The notes below the pieces were generated by a model. The model was not told where the DNA came from, made no database searches, and saw only the letters and a program-made list of their open reading frames with translations. Shown piece by piece: positions 32,568-41,204 of a stretch of 64,000 bases of DNA; position 1 is the stretch's first letter; each line of letters starts with the position of its first letter. This stretch comes from Anaerolineae bacterium. Lineage in GTDB: Bacteria; Chloroflexota; Anaerolineae; Caldilineales; Caldilineaceae. Location: contig JAUIHI010000029.1 in assembly GCA_030432295.1 (NCBI GenBank), positions 24,046 through 88,045 of the forward strand, given 5' to 3'. Position numbers and translations under genes: made by a program.

Positions 32568-33788
32568 ATGATCGCCCCGACCGCTTTTCTGTTCAACGAA
32601 GAACACGAGATGGTGCGCAAGATGGCCTATGACTTCACCCGCAAGGAAGTCCTGCCCATCATCAAAGAGCACGACCGTGCCCACACTTTTCCCAAACAAC
32701 TGCTGCCCAAACTGGCAAACCTCGGCTTTCTCGGCGTCTGCCTGCCCGTGCGCTACGGCGGCGCGGGCATGGACTACATCTCTCTGGGCATCGTCTCCGA
32801 AGCCCTGGAATACGGCGATTCCTCCGTGCGCGAGACGATTGCCGTCCATCTGGCCCTGCACAGTCTGCCCATCTTCCAATGGGGCACAGAGGAGCAGAAG
32901 CAGCGCTTCTTGCCCGGTCTGGCCTCTGGCGAGCACATCGGCTGCTTTGGCCTGACCGAACCGGGCGCGGGTTCCGACGTGGCCGGGATGGCGAGTCGGG
33001 CGCGCAAAGATGGCGGTGACTACATTTTGAACGGTGAGAAGATGTGGATCACCCTTTCTGATGTGGCCGACCGCTTCCTCGTCTTTGCCAAGACCGATCC
33101 GGAGCAGGGCAGCCGGGGCATCAGCGCCTTTATTCTGGAGCGGGGCTGGCCGGGGCTGACCACCGGCACGATTGAGGGCAAAATGGGCGTCCACGCCAGC
33201 AACACCGGCTGGATCGCTATGCAGGACGTGCGCGTGCCTGTTTCCCACCTTCTGGGCGAGGAGGGCGAAGGCTTCAAAATCGCTATGAGCTGTCTGGACA
33301 ACGCCCGTTACGGCGTGGCCGCGGGCGCGGTCGGCATCATCCGCGCCTGTCTGGACGAGTCGGTCAAATACTCCTTTGAGCGCAAGACCTTTGGCAAACC
33401 CATCGCCGAGTATCAGCTCATCCAGCAGATGATCGCCCGGATGCAGCAGAACCTGGACGCGGGCGAGTTGCTGGTCTGGAAGGCGGGAATGCTCAAAAAC
33501 CAGGGCGTGCGCAACACCCGGGAGACGAGTATGGCCAAATGGTTCTGCACAGATGCCGCCCGCCAGGCCGCCGACGACGCGGTGCAGATTCACGGTGCGT
33601 ATGGCTATTCCGACGAGTACAATGTGGAGCGTCACCTGCGCAACACCAAAAGCGCGGTCATTTACGAAGGCACTTCCCAGATTCACACGCTGCTTCAGGC
33701 CTCCTACGTCCTGGGCTGGCGGGAAGACAAAGCGCTGCGCTGCCCCATGCCCGCCTACGACGCGGACGCCTGGACAGCCGAGGAGTAG
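32568..33788 (+). CDS. Acyl-CoA dehydrogenase
   Basis: 406 residues, typical length. FAD/substrate motifs are [16 protein letters not shown] and [17 protein letters not shown]; the C-terminal part has [20 protein letters not shown] and [11 protein letters not shown], in which Glu367 is the catalytic base. It oxidises an acyl-CoA to the enoyl-CoA and passes electrons to ETF, whose genes follow. The ATG at 32568 has AAGGAG 8 nt upstream. Chain length specificity cannot be read; the position of the Glu is that of the short- and medium-chain group. Confidence 0.95.
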   Translation: MIAPTAFLFNEEHEMVRKMAYDFTRKEVLPIIKEHDRAHTFPKQLLPKLANLGFLGVCLPVRYGGAGMDYISLGIVSEALEYGDSSVRETIAVHLALHSLPIFQWGTEEQKQRFLPGLASGEHIGCFGLTEPGAGSDVAGMASRARKDGGDYILNGEKMWITLSDVADRFLVFAKTDPEQGSRGISAFILERGWPGLTTGTIEGKMGVHASNTGWIAMQDVRVPVSHLLGEEGEGFKIAMSCLDNARYGVAAGAVGIIRACLDESVKYSFERKTFGKPIAEYQLIQQMIARMQQNLDAGELLVWKAGMLKNQGVRNTRETSMAKWFCTDAARQAADDAVQIHGAYGYSDEYNVERHLRNTKSAVIYEGTSQIHTLLQASYVLGWREDKALRCPMPAYDADAWTAEE

Positions 33789-34114
33789 TTGATTAGTTCA
33801 CTGGTTCACTGGTTTATTAGTTGATTGGGATGCTCTGTCGCTCCCAATCAACTAATAAACCAATAAACTGTTCAACCACCCCGCAACCCTCCCACAATCC
33901 CAACCCGCAACAATCGAATCTGCATAAATCTTCACCCATCAGCGTTTATCAGTGTTCAGCCGTGGCTCCACTGCAAAAGGGGAATTCTCCCGCAGAGGCC
34001 CGGAGGCGCAGAGAAATACAGGAGAGACATTCGTCTTTATCCGTGTTGATCAGCGTTCATCAGTGGCTCCATTGCCCGACACTGGCGCGACCAATTGACT
34101 GAGGAGCATTCCCC
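33789..34114. repeat. Repeat-filled spacer between acyl-CoA dehydrogenase and etfB
   Basis: A perfect 20-bp palindrome (33811-33830 and 33842-33861, loop 11 nt) is followed by CATCAGCGTTTATCAGTGTTCAGCCG (part of the CACTGATAAACGC family), GCAGAGGCCCGGAGGCGCAGAG, and a second GATCAGCGTTCATCAGTGG word. No gene is seen in the 326 bp. Confidence 0.8.
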
Positions 34115-34891
34115 GTGAAAATAGCAGTGCTGATCAAACAGACGCCGGACACCGCCGAACTGCCGAAAGTCTCGGTGGCCGAGGCCCAGTCCGGCGAAAT
34201 CAAAGCCACGATGGTCATCAACCCCTGGGACGAGTACGCAGCGGAAGAGGCCATCGACCTTTGCGACCGTTTCGACGGTGATTCCGTCGCTGTCTCTCTG
34301 GGCAAGGACGGCGAAATCGACGCGCTCAAACACGCGCTGGCCATGGGCGTGGGTGAGGCCGTGTTGGTGGATGAGAGTCTGGTGGCCGGTGGCGACGAGT
34401 GGGCCACCGCTTCTGCTCTGGCTGAAGCTGTCAAGGCCCAGGGCGATGTGGAGATTGTCCTGGCGGGCAAAATGTCTGTGGACGGCAACAGCGGCGTCGT
34501 CTTCGCCGGGGTGGCCTGCAAGCTGGGCTGGGACCTGCTGGTCAATGTGACCAAAATTGTGGATGTGTCCAACGGAAAAGTGACCGTCGAGCAGGTCTTT
34601 GAGGGCGGCCAGGAGACAGTTGAAGTCCCCCTGCCCGTCGTTATCAGCGTGGCCAAAGAGATCAACGACCCCCGCTATCCCAGTTTTATGGGCATTCGCA
34701 AGGCGGGCCGGGCCAAAATTCCGACACTGGGCGCGGGCGATCTGAACGTTCCCGCCAGCCAGACGGTGGCCTGGGGTAATCTGCGCAAACCCGAAGAGCG
34801 CAAGAGTGCGGTGCAGATTCTCGACGGCGCGACAGTGCAGGAAAAAGCGGCCCAACTGGTGGACGCACTGCTGGCGGAAAAAGTTATTTGA
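34115..34891 (+). CDS. etfB: Electron transfer flavoprotein, beta subunit
   Basis: 258 residues. MKIAVLIKQTPDT, INPWDEYAAEEAIDL, LAGKMSVDGNSG and VVISVAKEINDPRYPSFMGI are EtfB signatures (AMP site and interaction loop). The GTG start at 34115 has GAGGAG upstream. It takes electrons from the acyl-CoA dehydrogenase. The C-terminal arm (LRKPEERKSAVQILDG) is like that of group I ETFs. It ends in repeat DNA (GATATTGGGTATTGG). Confidence 0.95.
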   Translation: MKIAVLIKQTPDTAELPKVSVAEAQSGEIKATMVINPWDEYAAEEAIDLCDRFDGDSVAVSLGKDGEIDALKHALAMGVGEAVLVDESLVAGGDEWATASALAEAVKAQGDVEIVLAGKMSVDGNSGVVFAGVACKLGWDLLVNVTKIVDVSNGKVTVEQVFEGGQETVEVPLPVVISVAKEINDPRYPSFMGIRKAGRAKIPTLGAGDLNVPASQTVAWGNLRKPEERKSAVQILDGATVQEKAAQLVDALLAEKVI

Positions 34892-34917
34892 TATTGGGTA
34901 TTGGATATTTCGTAGTG

Positions 34918-35062
34918 AGCGCTGATTGAGTAGCCGTCAGAATCCTTCGGATTCTGCGTCTTTGAGGCGTATCGAAATCAGGCGAACGGTGAAATGTCTG
35001 AGTTTTCCACCCGCTTAGTTTCGATACTGCTGGCAACAGCCCCAGCCTACTCAACCGGCGCT
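34918..35062. repeat. MITE-like inverted-repeat element, copy 2, between etfB and etfA
   Basis: AGCGCTGATTGAGTAG at the left and CTACTCAACCGGCGCT at the right end; the inner pair is GTATCGAAATCAGGCG and CCGCTTAGTTTCGATAC. A small extra hairpin (CAGAATCCTTCGGATTCTG, 34939-34957) sits inside. It breaks the usual tight etfB-etfA spacing. Confidence 0.82.
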
Positions 35063-35103
35063 GTCCATATACCCAACTACCCACATCGAAGGAGTCGTTT
35101 CGT

Positions 35104-36084
35104 ATGACCATTCTTGTATGGATCGAACAGAACAACGGCGCAGCCGTTTCCAGTTGTTGGGAAGTATTGGGGAAGGCCAACGCATTGGCCGCAGAGATGG
35201 GAACCAGCGCCGCGGCCCTCGTCATCGGCGATGATGTGGGCGCTATCGCCCAGGAAGCCCTCGGCTATGGCGCGGCCACCGTCTACACAGCGTCCAGCCC
35301 GGTTCTGGCCCAGTATCGACTGCAACCCTATGCAGCCCTGGTTGAGCAGGCGGTGGACGCAGCCGGAGCCAGCGTGTTTTTGACCAACGCCACTCTGCGC
35401 GGCGGGACATTGGCCGCCACTATCGCTTGTAGCCGGGGCGGCGGAATGGCTGCCAACGTCAGCGATCTCTGGGTGGGGGGGGGCAAACTGGCCGCCACCC
35501 GGGCCGTCTACTCCGGCAATATCCTGGCCGACATTACATTTGAAAGTGAACTGGCCGTCGCCAGCATCCGGCCCCGCTCCTTCCCCATGCCCGAAGCGGG
35601 CGCAGGGAATGGCAGTGTGCAAGCCTTGCCCGTTGCCATCGACGAAGCCGACGTCCGGGAGAAGATCACCGACTTCCGGGCTGCGGACACAAGCGAAGTC
35701 AGCCTGACCGACGCCAAGATTATCGTCTCCGGTGGCCGAGGCGTGGCCGCGGATCCGGAAAAAGGTTTTGCTCTGGTGGGCGAACTGGCAGATGTGCTGG
35801 GTGCGGCTATGGGCGCCAGCCGGGCCGCAGTGGACGCTGGCTACATCCCCTACAAGCACCAGGTGGGGCAGACGGGCAAGACGGTCAAGCCCGATCTTTA
35901 CATCGCCGCGGGTATCTCCGGGGCCATCCAACACCTGGCCGGGATGGGCAACAGCAAAGTCATCGTCGCCATCAACACCGACCGGGACGCGCCCATCTTC
36001 GGCAAAGCCAGCTTCGGCATTGTGGACGATCTCTTCACTGTCCTGCCCGCGCTGACCGAGGAGTTCAAGAAGCGGCTGGGGTAG
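35104..36084 (+). CDS. etfA: Electron transfer flavoprotein, alpha subunit
   Basis: 326 residues. The C-terminal FAD domain is clear: [58 protein letters not shown] and [19 protein letters not shown]. It carries FAD and passes electrons to ETF-quinone oxidoreductase. A ribosome site (GAAGGAG) lies about 10 nt before the ATG. The N-terminal domain (residues 1-190) is less conserved, as usual. Confidence 0.95.
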   Translation: MTILVWIEQNNGAAVSSCWEVLGKANALAAEMGTSAAALVIGDDVGAIAQEALGYGAATVYTASSPVLAQYRLQPYAALVEQAVDAAGASVFLTNATLRGGTLAATIACSRGGGMAANVSDLWVGGGKLAATRAVYSGNILADITFESELAVASIRPRSFPMPEAGAGNGSVQALPVAIDEADVREKITDFRAADTSEVSLTDAKIIVSGGRGVAADPEKGFALVGELADVLGAAMGASRAAVDAGYIPYKHQVGQTGKTVKPDLYIAAGISGAIQHLAGMGNSKVIVAINTDRDAPIFGKASFGIVDDLFTVLPALTEEFKKRLG

Positions 36085-36086
36085 GA

Positions 36087-36160
36087 AAACGGACGGCAGA
36101 CCGCGGACGACGGACGAACGAAGGGGACGTAGCAGACGCTGCGTCCCCTTCGTTCGTCTT
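36087..36160. repeat. Palindromic GACGAACGAAGGGGACG repeat between convergent genes
   Basis: Perfect 17-bp arms 36113-36129 and 36142-36158. To the left lies GGACGGCAGACCGCGGACG, the word found in the spacers at 4690 and 5655. It could stop transcription from both sides. Confidence 0.82.
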
Positions 36161-36167
36161 GAGGCGG

Positions 36168-37178
36168 TTATTCCCAGGGCAGCGCTACCCCCAGCCGTTC
36201 ACAGGCATCCCTGGCCGCGGCCTGCTCCATCTCGCCGTAGCGCACCCCGTTCTGGCGATGCTGAGCCATCCGCTCTTCCTCGATCGCACCGGGCAGGAGG
36301 GAGCGGGTTGTGCCGGGCATGGGCGTGTAGGTCTCGCCGATGTCCCGCGTCATGCGGTCGGTCTCAGCCCGGAAGACGGCTTCGGGCACGACTGCATCGA
36401 TGTGGATCGCCAGCACCATTCCGCCATTCTTGGCTGTGGGCCAGCGGGTGCGGGTTTCGTCCGAAAGAGTGAAGCCGGTCAGCCCGCCCCCCATCAGACT
36501 GGCCACCGCGCCGTAGCCGATGCTCTTGAAAAAGGCCGCGGGGATCATTGAAAAGAGGGCCTCGTACTCTGGCCCCCGCTGGTCGTCGGCCAGAATGCAG
36601 GTGGCCGCATCCAGCACCACCGGCGGACCGTCCTGGCCGGGCACTGCAAAGCAGATGGGCGGGTTGCCGAAGTAGCCCAGATGTGCGTCCGGGTTAGGGC
36701 CGCCGCCGTCGTTGCCGTAGCGCCCCTGCTCCCGGTAGCCCTGGACCGAGAATCCAATGCAGCCCGCCTCCATACAGAGCCGGGCGTAGTGGCCGCCAGA
36801 GCCGTAGTGACCGCAGTAGCGCACCAGCCCCATACCCATGCCCACCTCCTTGGCTTTGGCAATCGCGCCAGCCGTGGCCTGCAACATCGGCGCGTAGCCC
36901 AGGCCACCGTCGCCGTCGATGACCACCGCTGTCGGTGTCTCGTGGACTTGGCGAATGTTGGGGCGGGGATTCAGTTTGCCGTCGGCCAGCGATTTTGTGT
37001 AGCCGTTGACCGCGCGGGTGCCGTGGCTGCGCACCCCGCGCAGGTCCGAGTTGACCAGCAGACGGCTGGTGGATGCGGCATCTTCCGGCGTCATACCCAC
37101 CTTTTCAAAGCAGGCGGTGGCGTAGGCAAGCAGGCGATCCTCTGTGACGAGGACAAAATTCTCAGGCGGGTTGTTCAT
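36168..37178 (-). CDS. Ldh-family oxidoreductase (malate/L-lactate dehydrogenase type)
   Basis: 336 residues of the NAD(P)-dependent Ldh_2 family (malate, lactate, sulfolactate dehydrogenases). LVNSDLRGVRSHGTRAVNGY has the conserved SHG; YCGHYGSGGHYARL and YFGNPPICFAVPG match the nucleotide site. The usual GGHKG motif near the C-terminus is replaced by KSIGYGAVASLMGGG, so it is a divergent member. It would oxidise a 2-hydroxy acid to a 2-oxo acid. A paralogue is 71 bp upstream on the same strand. Start at 37178 after AAAGGAAAAG. Confidence 0.85.
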   Translation of the reverse strand: MNNPPENFVLVTEDRLLAYATACFEKVGMTPEDAASTSRLLVNSDLRGVRSHGTRAVNGYTKSLADGKLNPRPNIRQVHETPTAVVIDGDGGLGYAPMLQATAGAIAKAKEVGMGMGLVRYCGHYGSGGHYARLCMEAGCIGFSVQGYREQGRYGNDGGGPNPDAHLGYFGNPPICFAVPGQDGPPVVLDAATCILADDQRGPEYEALFSMIPAAFFKSIGYGAVASLMGGGLTGFTLSDETRTRWPTAKNGGMVLAIHIDAVVPEAVFRAETDRMTRDIGETYTPMPGTTRSLLPGAIEEERMAQHRQNGVRYGEMEQAAARDACERLGVALPWE

Positions 37179-37249
37179 GCGAGCTTTTCCTTTTGGATGG
37201 GGGAAGAGAATGGATGTTGTGCAGATGGTTGAGTCTGGTTAAATGTACT

Positions 37250-38329
37250 TCAAATGTACTTCTCCACACCCAGACGCAGCGCTGTGGCAACAATCGCTTC
37301 GTACTGGGGCGGGTGGATGGGAATGCCCCGTTCCCGGCGAATAGCAGCAGTTTCAAATTCCGGGTCTCCGGCCACCTGCACGCCGTTTGTGCCCGGAGCG
37401 GCTGGCGTCTCGTGCAGGGTGCGGATCATCTCGTCCATTTGGGCTTTGAATTCGGCCACCGGGCGGAAGTGGGCGATGTCTACAGCCATCGTCCAACTCA
37501 TATTTTCGCCTGCCTGTAGCTGCGCGCCAAAGCCCCCGCCGGAGAGCACCCCGCACAGAATGTCCACCATCACCGCCAACCCATAGCCTTTGTGGCCGCC
37601 ACCCTCGTGGGTGTTGCCCAAAGGTGTCATCGTCCAGGCATCGCTGCGACTGGCGGGCGGCTCGGTGATGGCTTCCCCATCGGCTGTAACAGCCCAGCCC
37701 GGCGGAATGGGGACGCCCAATCGCTGGGCCAGGTTAATCTTGCCGTTGGCAACGGTCGTCGTCGCCATGTCCAGCAGAAAAGGACGCTCCTGACCCGCGG
37801 GCGCGGCAAAGGCGATGGGGTTCGTGCCCAGTCTGGCCTTGCGCCCGTTCAATGGGTGGGCCACAGGCACCGCGTTGGTCATGGCAAAGCCCAGCATATC
37901 CTGCTCCGCAGCCATCATTGGGTAGTAGCCTGCCATCCCCACGTGATGACCGTTGCGGATCGTCACCATCCCCACGCCGTAGGCCCGAGCCTTTTCGATG
38001 GACATTTCCATAGCCCGGTGCGCGGCCACAAAGCCCAGCCCGTTGCCACAGTCCAGCAGGGCCGTCGTCGCCGATTCGCTGACAATCTCCAACTGCTGGG
38101 GAATGGTGTAGACCCCATCTTCGATGGCCTTGCAATAGCCGACCACATTGCCGATGCCGTGGGTATCCACCCCGTGCAGACTGGCAAAAGTGAGTGCGTC
38201 GGCGGTGATGTGGGCGTGCGCTGCTGGCACACCCACCGCCTGGAAAAGGGCGACAATCTGGCGGTGGATGTCCGCCGACTGCACCCATACCGCTTCGTCC
38301 TCGGGGACCTGCAAGAATGGGAACGACAT
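37250..38329 (-). CDS. Ldh-family oxidoreductase (malate/L-lactate dehydrogenase type), second copy
   Basis: 359 residues with all family landmarks: SLHGVDTHGIGNVVGYCK, NGHHVGMAGYYPMMA, LGTNPIAFAAPAG, LLDMATTTVANGKI and GGGHKGYGLAVMVDILCG. It likely oxidises a 2-hydroxy acid with NAD(P). It differs strongly from the next gene, so the pair is an old duplication or two distinct enzymes for related substrates. The ATG at 38329 follows AGAGG. Sugar-acid genes lie downstream on the other strand. Confidence 0.9.
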   Translation of the reverse strand: MSFPFLQVPEDEAVWVQSADIHRQIVALFQAVGVPAAHAHITADALTFASLHGVDTHGIGNVVGYCKAIEDGVYTIPQQLEIVSESATTALLDCGNGLGFVAAHRAMEMSIEKARAYGVGMVTIRNGHHVGMAGYYPMMAAEQDMLGFAMTNAVPVAHPLNGRKARLGTNPIAFAAPAGQERPFLLDMATTTVANGKINLAQRLGVPIPPGWAVTADGEAITEPPASRSDAWTMTPLGNTHEGGGHKGYGLAVMVDILCGVLSGGGFGAQLQAGENMSWTMAVDIAHFRPVAEFKAQMDEMIRTLHETPAAPGTNGVQVAGDPEFETAAIRRERGIPIHPPQYEAIVATALRLGVEKYI

Positions 38330-38780
38330 TGGCGGCCTCTTTCAGTTAGGGGGGTGAGCCACGGATGAACACTGATAAACGCAGATAAAAATAGATTCAA
38401 CTTCTGAATTTTTGTACTGATCAACAGGATGATGAAAAGGCTATTTTCAACGCAAAGTCGCAAAGATGCCAAGACGCAGAGGAGGACCAGCAAATCTTTG
38501 CACCTCTGCGCCTTTGCATCTTTGCGTTGAAAGTTTCACCATTAGCCTGATCACAACAGTCTTGCCTGGATTTCTCTGTGCTTTTTATGTATCTGTGCGC
38601 GAATTTTTCGGTTTGCAGCGTCCATTTTACCACGAAGCCGGGAATGCGCCACCGCGGTTTTTCCTGGCATTGCACCGGATGGCAATCCAATTCAAGCGGT
38701 TAGCGCTCAGAGCAAAAGTGTAGGACAATGGAGCAATAGAGCCTGATGCTTCTATCCATTCACCACAAAAGGACTGACCG
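38330..38780. other. Intergenic region with dispersed repeats
   Basis: 451 bp between divergent genes. 38358-38395 has ACGGATGAACACTGATAAAC, the same family as 11420 and 33940. 38448-38530 is a palindromic AACGCAAAG repeat. The rest, 38531-38780, shows no clear gene, no convincing promoter hexamers and no terminator. Confidence 0.6.
38448..38530. repeat. Palindromic AACGCAAAG repeat, second copy
   Basis: CAACGCAAAGTCGCAAAGAT and GACGCAGAGG on the left face CCTCTGCGCC and TTTGCATCTTTGCGTTG on the right. It is the family of 7150-7224. Confidence 0.82.
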
Positions 38781-39761
38781 ATGCAATATACCAACCTCGG
38801 CAAATCCGGCCTCAAAGTTTCCCGTATCTGCCTGGGAATGATGACCTATGGCACACCCGAATGGCGGGATTGGGTGCTGGACGAAGAAGCCAGCCGCCCT
38901 TTTATCCAGCGGGCGCTGGACCTGGGCATCAACTTTTTTGACACCGCAGATGTCTATTCTCTGGGCGTCAGCGAGGAAGTGACGGGCCGCGCCCTGCGCG
39001 ATCTGGCCCAGCGGGAGCGGGTGGTGATTGCCACCAAAGTACACGGCGCGATGAGCGACGACCCCAACGACCGGGGCCTCTCCCGCAAGCATATTATGGC
39101 GGCTATCGACAACTCCCTGCGCCGCCTGGGCACCGACTATGTGGACCTCTACCAGATTCACCGCTACGACAGCCACACACCCATCGAAGAGACAATGGAA
39201 GCCTTGCACGATGTGGTCAAGGCCGGCAAGGCTCGTTACATCGGCGCGTCCAGTATGTATGCCTGGCAGTTTGTCACCGCCCAACACGTCGCCGAGCGTC
39301 ACGGCTGGACACGCTTCGTCTCTATGCAAGATCACTACAATCTGGTCTACCGGGAAGAGGAACGGGAGATGATTCCCTACTGCCTGGAGACGGGCGTGGG
39401 CGTCATCCCGTGGAGTCCCCTGGCCCGGGGTTTCCTGGCAGGCAACCGCTCCAAAGCCGAGTGGGGCGAGACGACCCGTTCCAAGAGCGACGCCGTTGCC
39501 CACCGTCTCTACTACCAGGAGAGCGATTTTGCGATTGTGGATCAGGCGCAGGCCCTGGCCGCTGCCCGTGGGGTATCCTCGGCCCAGATAGCCCTGGCCT
39601 GGATGCTGCACAAGCCCGGCATCAGCGCCCCCATCATCGGCGCCAGCAAGATGAAGCACTTGGAAGAGGCGGTGGCAGCCCTGGACATCCAGCTTTCCAC
39701 CGAGGAGATGGCCTCGCTGGAAGAAGCCTATCAGCCCCACCCGGTTCTCGAACACGACTAA
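38781..39761 (+). CDS. Aldo/keto reductase
   Basis: 326 residues of the AKR superfamily. The tetrad is visible: Asp and Tyr in FFDTADVYSLGVSEE, Lys in VIATKVHG, His in LYQIHRYDSHTP. The coenzyme site has GFLAGNRSK and PIIGASKMKHLEEA. It reduces an aldehyde or ketose with NADPH or acts in the reverse direction. The substrate is unknown. AAAGGA lies before the ATG. It is the first of a plus-strand run of probable sugar-acid genes. Confidence 0.93.
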   Translation: MQYTNLGKSGLKVSRICLGMMTYGTPEWRDWVLDEEASRPFIQRALDLGINFFDTADVYSLGVSEEVTGRALRDLAQRERVVIATKVHGAMSDDPNDRGLSRKHIMAAIDNSLRRLGTDYVDLYQIHRYDSHTPIEETMEALHDVVKAGKARYIGASSMYAWQFVTAQHVAERHGWTRFVSMQDHYNLVYREEEREMIPYCLETGVGVIPWSPLARGFLAGNRSKAEWGETTRSKSDAVAHRLYYQESDFAIVDQAQALAAARGVSSAQIALAWMLHKPGISAPIIGASKMKHLEEAVAALDIQLSTEEMASLEEAYQPHPVLEHD

Positions 39762-39788
39762 CCCCACACCAGACACAGGAGAATTGTT

Positions 39789-40694
39789 ATGCGTGAAGTG
39801 CGCTGGGAGCGGATGTTCCCGGATGAGTTGGAAGCAGCCCTGGCGGCCTGCCCGGTGGTCTACTTTGCCTATGGCCTGTGCGAACCCCACGGGCCACAAA
39901 ACGCGGTGGGGCTGGATGCGCTGAAGGCCCACGCCATCTGTGTACAGACTGCCCACGCCCACGGCGGTATTGTCGCGCCGCCCGACTACTGGCACATCCA
40001 CGAAATCGGACTCTACGCATCCTGGGCCGCGGAATGGGCGGGGGAAGCCCGTCCCTGGCTGACAGCCGTGCCACCCTGGGTCCATTTCAAGAATATCTGC
40101 TACCACCTGCGCGCGGCTGACGCATTGGGCTTTGAAGCGGCCATTCTGCTCACAGGTCACTACGGACCCAACTGGCAGGACCTGAAGACGCTTCTGGCCC
40201 TGCTCCAACCCCACTTCGCCATGCGTCTCTATGGGATGCCCGATTTTGAGGCCAACCAGCCCGGCTTTGACGGGGACGGCAAAGCCACCGGCGACCACGC
40301 GGGCAAAGTGGAGACTTCCCTGCTCTGGGCGCTGGAGCCGGACTGCGTGGACATCTCTCGGCTGCCCGCGCCCGATGCACCCGGCCCCCACTTCGCGATG
40401 GGGGCAAATGCGCGCCTCTCCGACCGGCGGGTGGGGGAGCGGATGGTCGCCGATGAGGTAGCCTGGCTGGGGCGCAAGGCCGCGGAGCTACGCAGCGAAT
40501 ACGCGGTCCACCCGCCTGCCGATCGCACGCCCCTTTCCTTTGTAGAGATCGAACGCATCTGGGTGGAGGAGGTGCTGCCTGTTTTGCCCGACTTCCAGAG
40601 TATGTCGTACCTGGACCGTACACCGCCACCGGCAGATTCCCGCTGGCAGCTCAACTACACGATTCCAGACCCCTCTGCCGGGGAATATCGGTGA
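39789..40694 (+). CDS. Creatininase family amidohydrolase
   Basis: 301 residues. AYGLCEPHGPQNAVGLDAL has the metal ligands Glu, His and Asp of the creatininase family; TGHYGPN and AGKVETSLLWAL supply the rest of the binuclear site. Members hydrolyse creatinine, 3-dehydro compounds, or formamidopyrimidine-type amides. No creatinine pathway gene is near, so the substrate is open. Spacing of 27 bp from the aldo/keto reductase suggests an operon. Confidence 0.88.
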   Translation: MREVRWERMFPDELEAALAACPVVYFAYGLCEPHGPQNAVGLDALKAHAICVQTAHAHGGIVAPPDYWHIHEIGLYASWAAEWAGEARPWLTAVPPWVHFKNICYHLRAADALGFEAAILLTGHYGPNWQDLKTLLALLQPHFAMRLYGMPDFEANQPGFDGDGKATGDHAGKVETSLLWALEPDCVDISRLPAPDAPGPHFAMGANARLSDRRVGERMVADEVAWLGRKAAELRSEYAVHPPADRTPLSFVEIERIWVEEVLPVLPDFQSMSYLDRTPPPADSRWQLNYTIPDPSAGEYR

Positions 40695-40701
40695 GAACTG
40701 T

Positions 40702-40723
40702 ACGTCGGACTGGCAGTCCGATG
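40702..40723. repeat. Short REP-like hairpin
   Basis: CGTCGGACT and AGTCCGATG pair around GGC between the creatininase and MOSC genes. Confidence 0.6.
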
Positions 40724-40754
40724 TGCTTTGGAAATTTGCGATTGGGGGCAAAAG

Positions 40755-41204
40755 ATGTCCACAGGCGAAGTCGTAGGAATTTGGGTGAAACGTTTTCATC
40801 GGGGACCGATGGATACGGTGGCCCAGGCTGAATTGGTGGCCGGACAGGGCATTGTCGGCAACGCGGACCAGCGCGGGCGGCGACAGGTGACGCTTATCGC
40901 AGAAGAAGTCTGGCAGGTGCTGATGGCCGAATTGGGTGGCGATCTGCCTCCTTCCACCCGCCGGGCCAATCTGCTTCTGCGCGGCGTGGCCCTGGCCGAG
41001 AGTCGGGGACAGGTGCTGCGGATCGGCCCCTGCCGCATCCGTATCTACAACGAGACCAAACCCTGCGAGCGTATGGAAGAAGCGCTGACCGGTCTGCGCG
41101 ACGCGATGTATCCCGACTGGCGAGGCGGCGCGTACGGCGAAGTGCTGGTCGGCGGGTCGCTGGCTGTGGGTGATACAGTTGCTTGGGAGGTCGCGGATGG
41201 CTAA
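40755..41204 (+). CDS. MOSC domain protein
   Basis: 149 residues, one MOSC domain: VKRFHRGPMDTVAQAELVAG at the start, RRANLLLRGVALAES in the middle, and the conserved Cys in ETKPCERMEEAL. MOSC domains handle molybdenum-cofactor sulfur or N-hydroxylated substrates (YiiM-like). Standing alone without a partner domain, it is probably a stand-alone YiiM-type protein. Its stop overlaps the next start by 8 bp. Confidence 0.88.
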   Translation: MSTGEVVGIWVKRFHRGPMDTVAQAELVAGQGIVGNADQRGRRQVTLIAEEVWQVLMAELGGDLPPSTRRANLLLRGVALAESRGQVLRIGPCRIRIYNETKPCERMEEALTGLRDAMYPDWRGGAYGEVLVGGSLAVGDTVAWEVADG

